Shown in pieces: positions 49,608 to 60,283 of a stretch of 64,000 bases of DNA. The position numbers and the translations under genes were made by a program. The notes below the pieces were generated by a model that made no database searches, was not told where the DNA came from, and worked only from the letters and a program-made list of their open reading frames with translations. Numbering within the stretch: position 1 is the stretch's first letter; every line of letters starts with the position of its first letter. This stretch comes from Marinicella algicola (GTDB lineage Bacteria > Pseudomonadota > Gammaproteobacteria > Xanthomonadales > Marinicellaceae), in NCBI RefSeq assembly GCF_028401385.1, contig NZ_JAQOMR010000001.1, positions 2,730,501-2,794,500 on the forward strand, read 5' to 3'.

Positions 49608-51239
49608 ATGAGCAGTCATTTCATCGGTATCGATGTCGGAACCGGCAGCGCACGCGCGGGTGTTTTCGACGAAAGTGGTCGTCTCCTCGGTGTCGGCAAG
49701 AAGGACCTCACGCTTTGGCGGGAAGCAGGCGATATCGTCGAGCAGTCCTCAACCGATATCTGGAGCGCCATCTGCTTTTCTACCAAGACCGCGCTGGCCG
49801 AGGCTGGCATCGACCCGGCAAGCGTCAGAGGTCTCGGCTTCGATGCGACCTGCTCGCTGGTTGTGCTGGACGGAGCGGGCAAGCCGCTGGCCGTTGGGCC
49901 GTCGGAAGACCCGGAACGCAATATCATCGTATGGATGGATCATCGTGCGATCGACCAGGCCAACCGCATCAATGCCGGTGGCCATGATGTTCTGCGTTAT
50001 GTCGGTGGACGGATTTCACCCGAGATGGAAACCCCGAAATTGCTCTGGCTCAAGGAAAACAGGCCGGAGACTTTCGCGGCCGCCAGCCATTTCTTCGACC
50101 TAGCTGATTTCCTGTCATGGCGTGCGACCGGCGCGACCGACCGTTCGGTCTGCACCGTGACCTGCAAATGGACCTATCTGGCGCATGAAGGTCGCTGGGA
50201 TGCTGAATATTTCAGGGCGATCGGTCTTGAGGAACTCGCAGAAAACGACTTTGCCCGGATTGGATCGCAGGTTGCCGATATTGCAACACCGCTTGGCAAG
50301 GGTCTGACGGAGGCCGCTGCCGCCGAGCTTGGTCTTGTTGCCGGAACACCTGTCGGCGCGTCGCTGATCGATGCGCATTGCGGTGGTGTCGGCACCTTTG
50401 CCTGCGAGGGGCCGGATGGCGAATATCTGCCGCCGGAAACCCAGATGGCACTGATCATGGGCACCTCTGCTTGCGCCATGACGCTGGCGCAGGAGGCCAA
50501 TTTCGTCGACGGTGTCTGGGGCCCCTATTTCGGTGCCATGGTGCCGGGCTTCTGGCTGCTGGAAGGTGGCCAGTCTGCCTATGGCGCCGCACTTGACCAC
50601 CTCGTTACCCTGCATCCGGCCTATCCTGCGATCCGCGAAAAGGCCGCAACGGCGGGGCTTCCGGTGCCTGTCTATTTGGAAAAGCGCGCCATCGAAAAAG
50701 CCGGTTCGGCGGAGCAGGCTGCTTATCTTGGTCGCGATATCCAGGTGGTCCCGGAATTTCTTGGCAATCGCGCCCCTTATGCCGATCCGCAGGCAACCGG
50801 CGTTGTCAGCGGGCTTAAGCTCGATGCCGGCGAGGACAGCCTGGTGGCGCTCTATGTCGCGGGTCTTTGCGGCCTGTGCTACGGTACCCGCCAGATCATC
50901 GAGGCGGAGAAAGCCAAGGGGCTGCCGCTTGAAACCATAGTGGTCAGCGGTGGCGCCGCCCAAAGCAGCCTGCTGCGGCGCATTCTTGCCGATGCCACGG
51001 GCCTCAAGGTCGCATTGCCCGATACGGCCGAACCGGTGCTTCTCGGCGGTGCCATCATCGGGGCGGTTGCTTCGGGCCATCACCGCGATATCGAACAGGG
51101 CGCGCGTCAGATGTCTTCCATCCGGGAGATCATGGCACCTGCCGGCGGCGCGGTGGCCGACCTGCATGCGGCAAAGTTCGAAGCCTTTTCGTTGCTGCAG
51201 GATGCCGACCGCAAGATCAGGGCTGCAATGAACACGTAA
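49608..51239 (+). CDS. FGGY-family carbohydrate kinase, D-ribulokinase-like
   Basis: A 543-residue sugar kinase. HFIGIDVGTGSARAGVFDES is the N-terminal phosphate loop, IIVWMDHRAIDQANRIN the family signature, and VVSGGAAQSSLLRRILADAT the C-terminal ATP-binding block. Its length and the GTSACAM...GPYFGAMVPGFWL region resemble D-ribulose/ribitol kinases of the YDR109C group. It would phosphorylate a ketopentose or pentitol. The LacI regulator downstream is probably co-regulated. It is intact. Confidence 0.85.
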   Translation: MSSHFIGIDVGTGSARAGVFDESGRLLGVGKKDLTLWREAGDIVEQSSTDIWSAICFSTKTALAEAGIDPASVRGLGFDATCSLVVLDGAGKPLAVGPSEDPERNIIVWMDHRAIDQANRINAGGHDVLRYVGGRISPEMETPKLLWLKENRPETFAAASHFFDLADFLSWRATGATDRSVCTVTCKWTYLAHEGRWDAEYFRAIGLEELAENDFARIGSQVADIATPLGKGLTEAAAAELGLVAGTPVGASLIDAHCGGVGTFACEGPDGEYLPPETQMALIMGTSACAMTLAQEANFVDGVWGPYFGAMVPGFWLLEGGQSAYGAALDHLVTLHPAYPAIREKAATAGLPVPVYLEKRAIEKAGSAEQAAYLGRDIQVVPEFLGNRAPYADPQATGVVSGLKLDAGEDSLVALYVAGLCGLCYGTRQIIEAEKAKGLPLETIVVSGGAAQSSLLRRILADATGLKVALPDTAEPVLLGGAIIGAVASGHHRDIEQGARQMSSIREIMAPAGGAVADLHAAKFEAFSLLQDADRKIRAAMNT

Positions 51240-51289
51240 ATGGGGTTGTGCCGGACATTGACGGCGCAAAGGTGAAATGTCGGCTTACA

Positions 51290-51310
51290 GTGCGCCCGTA
51301 AAGGGCGCAC
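51290..51310 (+). terminator. Hairpin between kinase and LacI gene
   Basis: GTGCGCCC (51290-51297) pairs with GGGCGCAC (51303-51310) around a 5-base loop. CTTGCTCTTG follows rather than a pure T-run, so it may be a weak terminator. Confidence 0.55.
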
Positions 51311-51394
51311 CTTGCTCTTGCTGCGGAGATAGCAGCAGCCGGCGTTGAGCGGCACCCTTGTGGAAGACTGCCTGATAGCGGAGAAAAACAGGCT

Positions 51395-52394
51395 ATGGCG
51401 AAAACGATATCCGAGATTGCTGCGGAAACCGGCTATTCCCGGACCACGATCACCATGGTGCTGAGCGGGCGGGCCTCCGAATACCGGATCAGCGAGCGCA
51501 CTCAGAAAATTATAGGTGAGTACGTCGCCGAGCATGGTTACACGATCAACCAGACGGCGCGTAATCTGAAGACCCGGCGCAGCCATACGGTCGGTTTCGT
51601 GGCACCGGAGATCGCCAATCCGTTCTTCGCCCGTTTCATGGCGCATCTTGAAGCATGCTGCAGGGCAGAGGGGCTTGTGCTGATCACCACGTCGAGTGGC
51701 GAGGATCCAGCCGTGGAGAGGCGCGCGCTTCAGAGTCTGCTTGAGCGCGGCGTGGATGCGCTGGTGCTGGCGCCTTGTGCACCGCGTCCGGCGGTTTCGG
51801 CCAAAAGCGCAACACACGCACGCCCATGGTGGTGATCGACCGTCATTATCCGGGCGACAGCACGGCGGTGATTACCAGCGACCACAAGGAGAATGCCAGG
51901 CTCCTGACCGCTGCTGTGATGGCATCGGGCGCGCGCGATATGGCGTTTTCTGCGGCCACCCGGACAATCCCGCGATCATCGCGCGTATCGACGGTTTTCG
52001 CGAAGCCGCCGGCAACGGCGAAAACACCCGCGTTATGACAGCAGCAGACGATAATGTGGCCGCTGGCGAAACCATGATGCGGACGCTGTTGCATGAGGGC
52101 GGGGCACTGCCCTCGGCGCTGCTGTGCTCGTCGCTGCTGGTGCTTGAGGGCGCGCTTCAGTGTCTCAAGCGCGAACGCTCCGCGGTGCCACCCGGCATGA
52201 TCATCGGCACCTTCGATTATGATGGTTTTCTTGAGCTCCTGCCCAATACGGTGATCGTCATCCGGCAAAACGAGGAGGCGCTGGCACGTGCCGCCTTCCA
52301 CTCGATTACCGCCCAGATTCGAGGCGAGGTGGCGGCAGGTGAACCGCGCACGGTTGTTGATGCCGAGCTGGTTTACCTCAACGCACCCGTATAG
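51395..52394 (+). CDS. LacI-family transcriptional regulator
   Basis: About 334 residues after two restored bases (near 51795 and in TTTT near 51954). The N-terminal HTH is ISEIAAETGYSRTTITMVLS, followed by hinge NQTARNLKTRRSHTVGFVAPE and the periplasmic-binding-protein-like ligand domain (IANPFFARFMAHLEACCRAE, RTPMVVIDRHYPG, FCGHPDNPAIIARIDGF). It probably senses the sugar handled by the adjacent FGGY kinase. Confident at family level. Confidence 0.88.
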
Positions 52395-52423
52395 GGCCTG
52401 CCAAACCCGGTGAAGCGAAGCCG

Positions 52424-52500
52424 CTAGTGGTCCGATTCCAACATTTGGTTCCCCTCGCTGCGACCTCATCAGCAAATGTTGGAATCATAGGGACCACTGG
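52424..52500. repeat. 77-bp palindromic element, unit A
   Basis: The arms are CTAGTGGTCC followed by GATTCCAACATTTG (52424-52447) and, on the other side, CAAATGTTGGAATC followed by GGGACCACTGG (52473-52500). The loop contains GCGACCTCATCAG. A related element in the opposite orientation follows at 52515-52592. The pair fills the space between the convergent LacI and glutamate-synthase-like genes. Confidence 0.75.
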
Positions 52501-52514
52501 CAAGGATATGTTTT

Positions 52515-52592
52515 CTAGTGGAATTTTAGAATTTGACAGTTGACGGATGAGGTCGTTGAAACGGGACTCAAATGCCAAATTCATCCCACTAG
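52515..52592. repeat. 78-bp palindromic element, unit B (diverged inverted copy)
   Basis: Read on the minus strand it starts CTAGTGGGATGAATTT, contains AACGACCTCATCCG in the middle and ends AAATTCCACTAG. This is the same plan and length as unit A. Its outer arm includes the TAG stop codon of the minus-strand gene. Confidence 0.6.
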
Positions 52593-54202
52593 ACACTGCT
52601 TGCCCTGAGCATGACGAGGTCCTCGACCGGACGGAAGCTGTCGGAACTTGCCGCACGCCACCAATCACCATAGATCGTCGAGTCGGGATCCGAAAGCAGA
52701 ACACCCTCGGCCAGGAAGGGATGAAGCTTGTCGAGCGGCACGGAATCATGCGAGCCCACGCGGTGCATGATGTGATGTGGCTGAAGGTCCTGTGGGTGGG
52801 CGAAACCGCAGGCAGCAACGATATCAGCGAGCGCTTCGAGGGTTTTCCGGTGGAAGCGCGCTGCATGCTGTCCCTGTTCCTCGGGCACAAGCGCGCGCTG
52901 GCGCCACTTGTCCTGGGTGGTCACACCGGTCGGGCAGGTGCCAGTGTGACAGCGCTGGGCCTGAATACAGCCAACAGACATCATGAAGGCGCGCGCGGCA
53001 TTGCACCAGTCCGCGCCAAGCGCAAGATTGTGCGCGAGGCCCATGCCGGAAAAACCTTGCCGCTGGCAGCGAGCCGCACATGCTTTTTCACGCCGGCGCC
53101 GACCAGAGCGTTGCGCATCAGCACCAGCCCGTCCCAAAGCGGCATACCAACCCAATCGGCAAGCTCAAGGGGGCTGCACCGGTTCCGCCTTCAGCACCGT
53201 CTATGACGATGAAATCGGGATAGATACCGGTGGTCAGCATCGCCTTCACCAGCGCGAAGGGCTCGTGCGGCTGGCCGACGCAAAATTTGATCCCGACCGG
53301 CTTGCCACCGGAGAGCTCGCGCATCGAGGCGGCGAATTCCAGCATCTGCGCCGGTGTCGAAAATGCGGAATGACCGCGCGGCGACAGACAGTTCTCATAA
53401 ACAGGAACGCCGCGCACCTCTGCAATCTCGGGCGTGACTTTCGAACCCAGAAGCATGCCGCCATGGCCGGGCTTGGCGCCCTGGCTGATCTTTATCTCCG
53501 TCATCTTAACCGCTTCGTTGGCGGCCTTGTCGCGGAATTTTTCCGGATCAAATTTGCCATCCTTGTCGCGCGCGCCGAAATATCCGGAGCCGATCTCCCA
53601 AACGAGATCACCGCCATTTTCAAGGTGATGCCTGCTGAGGCCGCCCTCGCCTGTGTCCTGATAAAAGCCGCCGTCGCGGGCGCCGATATTCATGGCCTTG
53701 ACCGCATTGGCTGAGAGAGCGCCGAAGCTCATCGCCGAAATATTGAGTATTGAGGCCGAATAGGGCTTCGAAGACTGCTCATTACCGACGGTGATGCGGG
53801 GCGAAAGGTCCGGCTCGCGTTCGGGCGCCATCGAATGCGATATCCAATGGTGCGGATCCTCGTAAACGTCCAGCTCGGTGCCAAACGGGATTGTGTCGGC
53901 CAGACCATGAGAGCGGGTTTTAATCAGCTGGCGCGCCGCATAGGAATAGGGCGTTCCGTGGGTGTCATCCTCCACCGCATAGGCTCGAATGAAGGGCCTC
54001 AGCGAAAGTGCCAGCCAGCGCAAACGACCCGCAACGGGATAGTTGCGCGTGATTGTCCAGGATGACTGAAACCAGTCATAGGCCGCCACAGCAAGCGCCG
54101 GAATGGTAAAAGCAGGATCCAGAACCACCCGGCAGCGATGGCAACGATGGTGAAGAACGCGGCGGCGATCGGTATGATGCACCGCATGAGCATATCGAGC
54201 AT
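52589..54202 (-). CDS. FMN-binding glutamate synthase family protein
   Basis: About 537 residues after three restored bases (near 54118, 53155 and 53056). The N-terminus is a hydrophobic membrane segment (MLDMLMRCIIPIAAAFFTIV). The body is the GltS FMN-binding domain: SILNISAMSFGALSANAVKA, ENGGDLVWEIGSGYFG, KISQGAKPGHGGML, IVIDGAEGGTGAAP and CHTGTCPTGVTTQD. Members are not full glutamate synthases; the partner and substrate are unclear. GGGGAGG precedes the start. Confidence 0.87.
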
Positions 54203-54420
54203 GCAACCTCCCCTTGTTTTATTCATGCGCTACCAGAACGCGCGCATTCTGACCAGCAATACGGATGACATTTGGACCGGATTGTACAGCGCAGTGACTG
54301 TGAAAGTCATTTCTACGCATCAAAGGCAGAAAGCCAATACAAATTTCCGGCTACGCCACCGAAGGAAGTCGGATTCGCACCCCTTGTTCCGGGAACGTAA
54401 TGAAATCACTCCTCACCGTG

Positions 54421-55283
54421 TCACTTGAGCCGCTTGATCAGGCTCGATGTGTCCCACCGGCCGCCACCCTGCTTCTGAATATCAGCATAAAACTGATCGA
54501 CAAGTGCAGTGACCGGCAGTGAAGCGCCATTCCGGTTTGCTTCTGTCAGGCATATATTCAGATCCTTGCGCATCAGGTCGACGGCAAAGCCGAAGTCGAA
54601 TTCTCCGGCATTCATCGTCGTGCCGCGGTTTTCCATCTGCCACGACCCGGCCGCCCCTTGGTGATGATGTCGAGAACGATGTCGACATCGATCTCGGCTT
54701 TCTGGGCGAAGTGAATGCCCTCAGAAAGCGCCTGTACCAAACCGCCGATGCAGATCTGATTGACCATCTTGGCAAGCTGTCCGCTGCCAGCTTCACCAAC
54801 TCGCCGCACCGAACGGCCATAGCTTTCCATCACCGGCCGGGCGCTTTCAAAATGTTCTTCGTCCCCGCCGCACATCACCGTCAGTACGCCGTTGACCGCA
54901 CCGGCTTCACCGCCAGAGACCGGCGCATCAATGAAAGCGATGCCTTTTTCGGCCGCAGCGGCGTAGAGTTCTCGCGCGACCTCTGCCGATGCCGTCGTAT
55001 GATCAACGAAGATCGAACCTGCTCTCATGCTCGAAAATGCACCGCCTTCGCCGAGGGTGACGGCGCGCAGGTCATCATCATTGCCGACACAGCAAAACAC
55101 GATGTCCTTGGCCGTAGACGCGCCAGCCGGAGTCTCGGCCACGCTGCCGCCATTCTCGTCCGTCCATTTGAGCGCTTTTGCCAGCGTCCGATTATAGACC
55201 GTGACGGCATGCCCGTTTTTGACCAGGTGCCCAGCCATCGGATACCCCATCACACCCAAACCGAGGAATGCAACATCTGCCAT
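54421..55283 (-). CDS. NAD(P)-dependent 3-hydroxyisobutyrate dehydrogenase-like oxidoreductase
   Basis: About 288 residues. ADVAFLGLGVMGYPMAGHLV is the Rossmann loop (GLGVMG), FVDHTTASAEVARELYAAA the cofactor region, DAPVSGGEAGAVNG the substrate-binding motif, and GSGQLAKMVNQI holds the catalytic lysine. One base missing near 54650 joins DIITKG to the C-terminal helical part (FDFGFAVDLMRKDLNICLTE). The family includes hydroxyisobutyrate and tartronate semialdehyde reductases; the exact substrate is open. Confidence 0.87.
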
Positions 55284-55618
55284 TGCGTCTGCCTTTCGTC
55301 TCTCAGGTACTTGATCCCATCGGGAAAGCGCGCCGCTGCAACAGCCCTCCCCGAACAGGCAAAATCATCACCGATTGCCCGGCTTATGCCTAAATGCAAA
55401 CATCCCGATTTGACAGGTTTTCGCAAGGCCGATGCGAACCCCAGCGTACGGGCCGCAATAACAGACTGAAAATATTCCGTTATTATATGGCCGAAAGAGG
55501 CTTACGATACAGGTAAGCTCTCTTTGAGAGGTTTGTCGGCATCACGCTCGAATTTAAGCTCTGTATTGCGACGGAGGCCAGTTGTCGGCAGGCATCGGGA
55601 CCCTTGCAAGGTCCGTGA
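55284..55618. other. Intergenic region without a supported gene
   Basis: About 335 bases between two minus-strand genes. It includes the promoter region of the dehydrogenase (AT-rich stretch near 55468-55490, minus strand TATAATAACGGAATA) and the downstream end of the catabolic operon. I see no coding region. Confidence 0.5.
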
Positions 55619-56374
55619 TCAGCGCCGCAAGGCTTTTGCGGTATGATCGAGCAGCACCCTCCCCTTCTCGGCCGTGGCAAGACCAGCATCGCCGGTCACA
55701 CCGTCTGTATTGAGGTCCTGCGCTTTCCAGCCGAGACCACCGGCGCGACCGCCACCTGGATTGGCCGAAAGCTGCTGCGTTGACGCCTCGATGGAGTCGA
55801 CCGACGAACGAAAGTCTCCGAAATGCTCCATCACCACAAGCTCCGGATGCAGCGCCAGCATCAGCGATGTCTCGATATCGCCACCGTGAAAGCCGGTGCG
55901 GATCTCATCTTCGCAGAACAGCCCATCCGGATAACCGGCATCAAACCATGTGGCATAGGCACCGAGAATGTTGTGTCGCACGCGCTGATCGAGCGCGACA
56001 GCCGCCAGCAGACCCGATTGTCCGCCATGGCTATTGAAGATCAGGATGCGCTTCAGCCCGGTGGAGAGCACGGCGCAATCGAGCACCCGGGTCCAGGACT
56101 GCATCAGGTCGGGCGCAGCGTGGGCCAGCGAACCTGCGTAATCGAGATGTTCCTGCGAGGCCCCGACCGGCTGCAGCGGCAAGACAACGGCAGGGATATC
56201 ATCGCCGAGCTTTCCGAGGGCTGCAGCCACGATCCCGTTGTTGATCAGGCAATCGGTTCCGACCGGCAGGTGCGGGCCATGCTGCTCGGTCGCCGCGACC
56301 GGCAGAACCGCAACAGTGTTGCCCGCAAGAGCGGCATGTTCCGGCGATGTCATTTCCAGCCAGTAGCGTTTCAT
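55619..56374 (-). CDS. Creatininase-family amidohydrolase
   Basis: A 251-residue metal-dependent hydrolase. ATEQHGPHLPVGTDCLINNG holds the metal ligands (E, H, D), and IFNSHGGQSG and FHGGDIETSLMLAL are the other conserved blocks. The family opens lactam rings or hydrolyses formamide-type bonds in several pathways (creatinine, mycofactocin, riboflavin and F420 precursors). MKRYWLEMTS is the likely start, after GGGGGCACACCC. As printed, the upstream ADP-ribosylglycohydrolase frame runs straight into it without a stop. Confidence 0.85.
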   Translation of the reverse strand: MKRYWLEMTSPEHAALAGNTVAVLPVAATEQHGPHLPVGTDCLINNGIVAAALGKLGDDIPAVVLPLQPVGASQEHLDYAGSLAHAAPDLMQSWTRVLDCAVLSTGLKRILIFNSHGGQSGLLAAVALDQRVRHNILGAYATWFDAGYPDGLFCEDEIRTGFHGGDIETSLMLALHPELVVMEHFGDFRSSVDSIEASTQQLSANPGGGRAGGLGWKAQDLNTDGVTGDAGLATAEKGRVLLDHTAKALRR

Positions 56375-57420
56375 GGGTGTGCCCCCGATCATCTTGGCGT
56401 TAAAGGTGGCAAGCCCCTCAGCAACGACTGCAAGCTCCAGCCCGTTCACAGCCGAAACCTCATCGATCAGGGCTTGCGGAATACTCTCGGCTCCAGTCCA
56501 GGCCGCAGCCACCGCGCCCGCGATCATGGCAATCGTGTCGCTGTCATTGCCGCCATTGACTGCTGCGACGATCGCTTTCCATGGATTGCCGTCGACTGCC
56601 GCGACAAGCCCGAAAGCATGAGGCACAGCCTCCGCCATGGCAACGCCATTGCCGATTACTTCGATCAATTCCGCCCGGGCCGCCTCGATATCCGCCCTGT
56701 AGCGGGTACCGATCTCGACGGCGATTTCGATCCGACGGGAAACGCCAGCGCCCCCGACAATGCGGCCGCTTCTGTGGGCCTCCACCTCGCCGAGCCGCGC
56801 GCCCTCAAGTGCCGCCTCGGCAAGGGTCATCGATCGTTCGGACGAGAGCCCGACGGCGATAGCACCCGCAACGGCGGAAGCTCCGGCATAGGCGATCTGG
56901 GTATTATGGGTCGGCGCCGACATCAGGCAGGCCATGCGCACGGCCTCGGAAGGTCGCCTGCCGCCGCGCAGCCTGCCGTCGGCGCGCGCATTGCCCCGCC
57001 ATTTGAGGTACCGAACATACAGGAGTAGCTTTCGGGCGTGGCCACCGCCTCGGCGGGCGCACCGGCACGCATGGCCTCAACGGCGATACGGGTCGTCGGA
57101 CCGGCAAAGCGCTGGAACATTTCCTCGTCATGCGACCAGTCGATGAACCCGGCAATCGCATCAGCGGAGACCGGTGCGCGTTCCAGCCCGATCACGCGTC
57201 TGGCCATAGCCAGCATCTGCGTGGCATCATCCGTCAGCCGGCCCGGCGCCAGCCCCTTGGCGAAGGGTGATTTTTCCGGCGGCGTTTGAAAACTGGTCAC
57301 TGGCCCGCCAAAAACGCGGATAATCTCGTCGGGATGCATGCATTCGGTGGCGGCTCCCAGCGCATCGGCTACACAGGCGGCCGACAGCACGGCCTCGATT
57401 GCTTTCGATTTGGTTGCCAT
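56375..57420 (-). CDS. ADP-ribosylglycohydrolase family protein
   Basis: About 348 residues after one restored base near 56963. The dinuclear magnesium site of the family is visible: VADALGAATE (GDxxG-like), GRLTDDATQM (TDD) and NGGNDSDTIAMIAGAVAAAW (GxDxDT). It would hydrolyse an N- or O-glycosidic bond of an ADP-ribose-like substrate. It lies 2 bases after the PfkB kinase stop in the same operon. No stop codon separates it from the creatininase gene; either a real fusion or an indel near 56380. Confidence 0.85.
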
Positions 57421-57422
57421 GT

Positions 57423-58353
57423 CTACAGTTTTCCTTCATCTTGTCTTTCAGCAGCGCCTCTGCGCCCGCCTCATCGGCCAATCCCGTTTCCAGGAAACAG
57501 CTGCCGCGGCCGTGGCAAAGGCTAGCGTCTTTTCAAACCGGAAACCTCGCCGGGTGGCGGCGGCAAGGCCCGCCAGAAACACATCGCCCGCACCGGTCGT
57601 GTTGCGGGGGTCACCTTGAAGGCATCAAGGCGATGGACGCTATCGCGATCCGTGGCGACAAGCCCATCCGCGCCGAGCGTGACAATGGCCTTGCGGGCGC
57701 CTGCGCCGGACAGGAAGCGGGCCAGTGCTTCGGCAGCATCAGCACGTGGCAGTGTATTGCCAGTCCGCGTCATCCAGGTCTCCAGAACCTGCCGGTTGGT
57801 GATGACCACCGAGGCAAATGGCAGGATCTTTTCCATCCCCTGCCAACCCCAGCGCTCGATTTCGGGCAGTTCCAGATCGATCATCCGTTCGATGCCTATT
57901 GCCGCCGCCCGGTCGAACATACGCGCCACCGCTTCCGGGTGGAAAAAGTTCGCGATCACCGTATCGTCCGGCTGCAGCTTCACCGTGTCGCCGATGATCG
58001 CCAGCGTATCAACAGGGACGGGATCGATCAGGATCGCCTTTTCTCCGGTACGATCAACGATAATGGTGGCAGAGGCCGTCACACTGTCGGCTTTCACATC
58101 GACGGCCTCGGTGCTCATATCCCGCTCGGCAAGCCACTGCATCAGGCGAGCTCCTCGCCATCATCACCGATGGTCGAGACCAGCCGGGCATCCGCGCCGA
58201 GCCGCGTCAGCGCCCAGGCGCAGTTAAGCGGGGCCCACCGGCGCGTTCTTCCTTTTGCTTGATAAAGGCCTTCTCGTCATGCCCCGGCAGATCGTCAACC
58301 GTGAGCACGCGGTCGAGCACCAGCGGGCCGAGGCAATAGATTGCACCACTCAT
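57423..58353 (-). CDS. PfkB-family sugar/nucleoside kinase
   Basis: About 310 residues after four or five restored bases (near 58236, 58143, 57610, 57505 and 57430). It begins MSGAIYCLGPLVLDRVLTVD and contains AGGPPLNCAWALTRLGADA, VTLGADGLVA and the catalytic signature NTTGAGDVFLAGL with the base aspartate. It ends ALLKDKMKEKL. It starts in an ATGA overlap with the ABC ATPase. In this operon it would phosphorylate the sugar or nucleoside released by the other enzymes. Confidence 0.8.
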
Positions 58354-59450
58354 GGAAGCGCCACCTTCGCGCCGGTATCGGGGTCAAACAGCAGCGTCTC
58401 GGCCTCATCGATGCGGATATGCACCGCTTCGCCGAATTGAGGTGGCTTTGCGCGCGTCGGCACGGCGATCCGGTGTTCGCCAAGCGCCACATGCACCAAC
58501 CAGGAGCCTCCGATATATTCACTGGAGTGAACCTCCCCGGTAATCGTCAACGGCCCCGCCTGATCAGCAAAGGACAGCCGGTCCGACCTGAGACCAAGCA
58601 GCACCGGCTTGCCGTTTTGAAGATCGATTGCAACGGAAAGCGTCTTCGACGGCATGAAGGCCGTGCCGCCGATACCGTAGCCATCAGGTGTCTTTTCCAC
58701 CGGCAGCAGGATCGCCGGCGGACTGCCGACAAAAGTTGCCACGAAGGCGGAAGCCGGGTGCTCGTAGATCGTCTCCGGGGTATCGTGCTGCAGCACATAG
58801 CCATTGGCCATAACGGCCACGCGGTCGGCCATGCTCATTGCCTCTTCCTGATCATGTGTGACCATCACCGTGGTCAGCCCGATGCGCTCATGCAGCTCGC
58901 GGATATCGACACGCACGCTTTTCCTCAGCACCGCATCGAGATTGGAGAGAGGCTCATCAAGCAACAGAAGCTTCGGACGGATGACAAGTGCGCGGGCAAG
59001 CGCCACACGCTGCTGTTGCCCGCCGGAAAGAGCGTTCGGCATTCGGCCAGAAAGCCCCTCGAGCTTGACCAGTTCAAGCACTTCGGCAATGCGCTGATCC
59101 GCCTCATCGCCCTTGATGCCGCGCATATCGAGACCGAAGCGGATATTGGCGTCCACCGTCATGTGCGGAAACAGCGCATAGGACTGAAATACAATACCAA
59201 TGTCGCGCTTGTAGGTCGGGATGGCATCAAGCCCCTCGCCCGCCAGCGCCATCTGCCCCTCGGTGGCCTTTTCAAGGCCTGCGATGATCTTCAACAGCGT
59301 GGTCTTGCCGCAGCCGGATGGGCCAAGCAGCGCCAGAAACTCGCCCTTGCGTACGTTCAGTGACACGCTTTTTAGCGCCGGTTCTGAACCGCCGTAGTTC
59401 TTCATGACTTTCTGGATCACCAGATGGTCGGGTGCGCGCTTTTCAGCCAT
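58350..59450 (-). CDS. ABC transporter ATP-binding protein (PotA-like)
   Basis: A 366-residue importer ATPase. LLGPSGCGKTTLLKIIAGLE is Walker A, SGGQQQRVALARAL the signature, LLLLDEPLSNLD Walker B and VMVTHDQEEAMSMADRV the switch. The C-terminal 120 residues are the TOBE-type regulatory domain. It belongs to the spermidine/putrescine-iron-thiamine class. ATG at 59450 follows GGGAGGATGCCA. It overlaps the phosphorylase gene by 8 bases. Confidence 0.93.
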   Translation of the reverse strand: MAEKRAPDHLVIQKVMKNYGGSEPALKSVSLNVRKGEFLALLGPSGCGKTTLLKIIAGLEKATEGQMALAGEGLDAIPTYKRDIGIVFQSYALFPHMTVDANIRFGLDMRGIKGDEADQRIAEVLELVKLEGLSGRMPNALSGGQQQRVALARALVIRPKLLLLDEPLSNLDAVLRKSVRVDIRELHERIGLTTVMVTHDQEEAMSMADRVAVMANGYVLQHDTPETIYEHPASAFVATFVGSPPAILLPVEKTPDGYGIGGTAFMPSKTLSVAIDLQNGKPVLLGLRSDRLSFADQAGPLTITGEVHSSEYIGGSWLVHVALGEHRIAVPTRAKPPQFGEAVHIRIDEAETLLFDPDTGAKVALP

Positions 59451-60270
59451 TGGCATCCTCCCGGCAAAGGCGGGCGAGCGCCGAAAGGCCAACCCTGATT
59501 GCGGCCGTCTGGCCGGAGCCGGATTTGTGCAATTCGCCGGTCACAACATTGTCGCCGACCGAGCAGATCGCGCCGCCGCGCCTGTCGTAAAGGCTGCAAA
59601 GCGTCAGGATCGCGGCGCTTTCCCGGTCGGTGTTGAGCACACCCGCGCGGCTCCAGTAGTCGATGATCTGCTTGTGATCGTCCTGCAGATAGCCATTTGG
59701 CCCCGGCTTGCCCCAACCGCAATATTCACTGTCGCCGGAACGCGTGATACCGATGTGATAAGGGTGACCGACACCGTCAGCAGCCGCCTTCATGGCCCCC
59801 ACGACCTGCCAGTCGGCAACGGCTGGATATTCGGTTCGCACATGGGACTTGGTCATGCCCTCGTCACGCACGGCACCGGAGGAAATCACAATATCGCCGA
59901 CACCGACCTTAGGGCTCCAGGCACCGCATCCACCAATACGGATGACTGTCGAACAATCAGTGAAATTGAAGAGGTCCATCAGCGCAAGCTCGGCTTCAGG
60001 CGAACCTGAGCCGCCGGAGACGATAGAGATCGGCGCGCCTTCGTAGGTGCCGGAGACCGTGGTGAACAGCCCCGTCTTTGCCGAGATTTCGGCATTGTCC
60101 AGGGCTGCGGCAAGGGAATCTTCTTCGGCGCCATCGCCCACCACCAGCGGATCCTTGACGGCAAGCACCACGTAAGGGGCGATGCGATCGCGTTTGAAGC
60201 CGGTGAGCAGCGGAATGCCGTCGCGCACGAAATGCGGCATGGTTTTGAGATAGCGGTATTCTTCGGACAT
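59443..60270 (-). CDS. Nucleoside phosphorylase (uridine phosphorylase-like)
   Basis: A 275-residue member of the NP-I family. ISIVSGGSGSPEAELALMDL is the phosphate/ribose region, TVIRIGGCGAWSPKVGVGDI the family signature, and VLNTDRESAAILTLCSLY the ribose-binding segment (M-E-A-type position). It would split a nucleoside with phosphate to base and ribose-1-phosphate. Position inside an ABC importer operon suggests it acts on the imported compound. Confidence 0.88.
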   Translation of the reverse strand: MSEEYRYLKTMPHFVRDGIPLLTGFKRDRIAPYVVLAVKDPLVVGDGAEEDSLAAALDNAEISAKTGLFTTVSGTYEGAPISIVSGGSGSPEAELALMDLFNFTDCSTVIRIGGCGAWSPKVGVGDIVISSGAVRDEGMTKSHVRTEYPAVADWQVVGAMKAAADGVGHPYHIGITRSGDSEYCGWGKPGPNGYLQDDHKQIIDYWSRAGVLNTDRESAAILTLCSLYDRRGGAICSVGDNVVTGELHKSGSGQTAAIRVGLSALARLCREDANG

Positions 60271-60283
60271 TAATCTATCTTTC

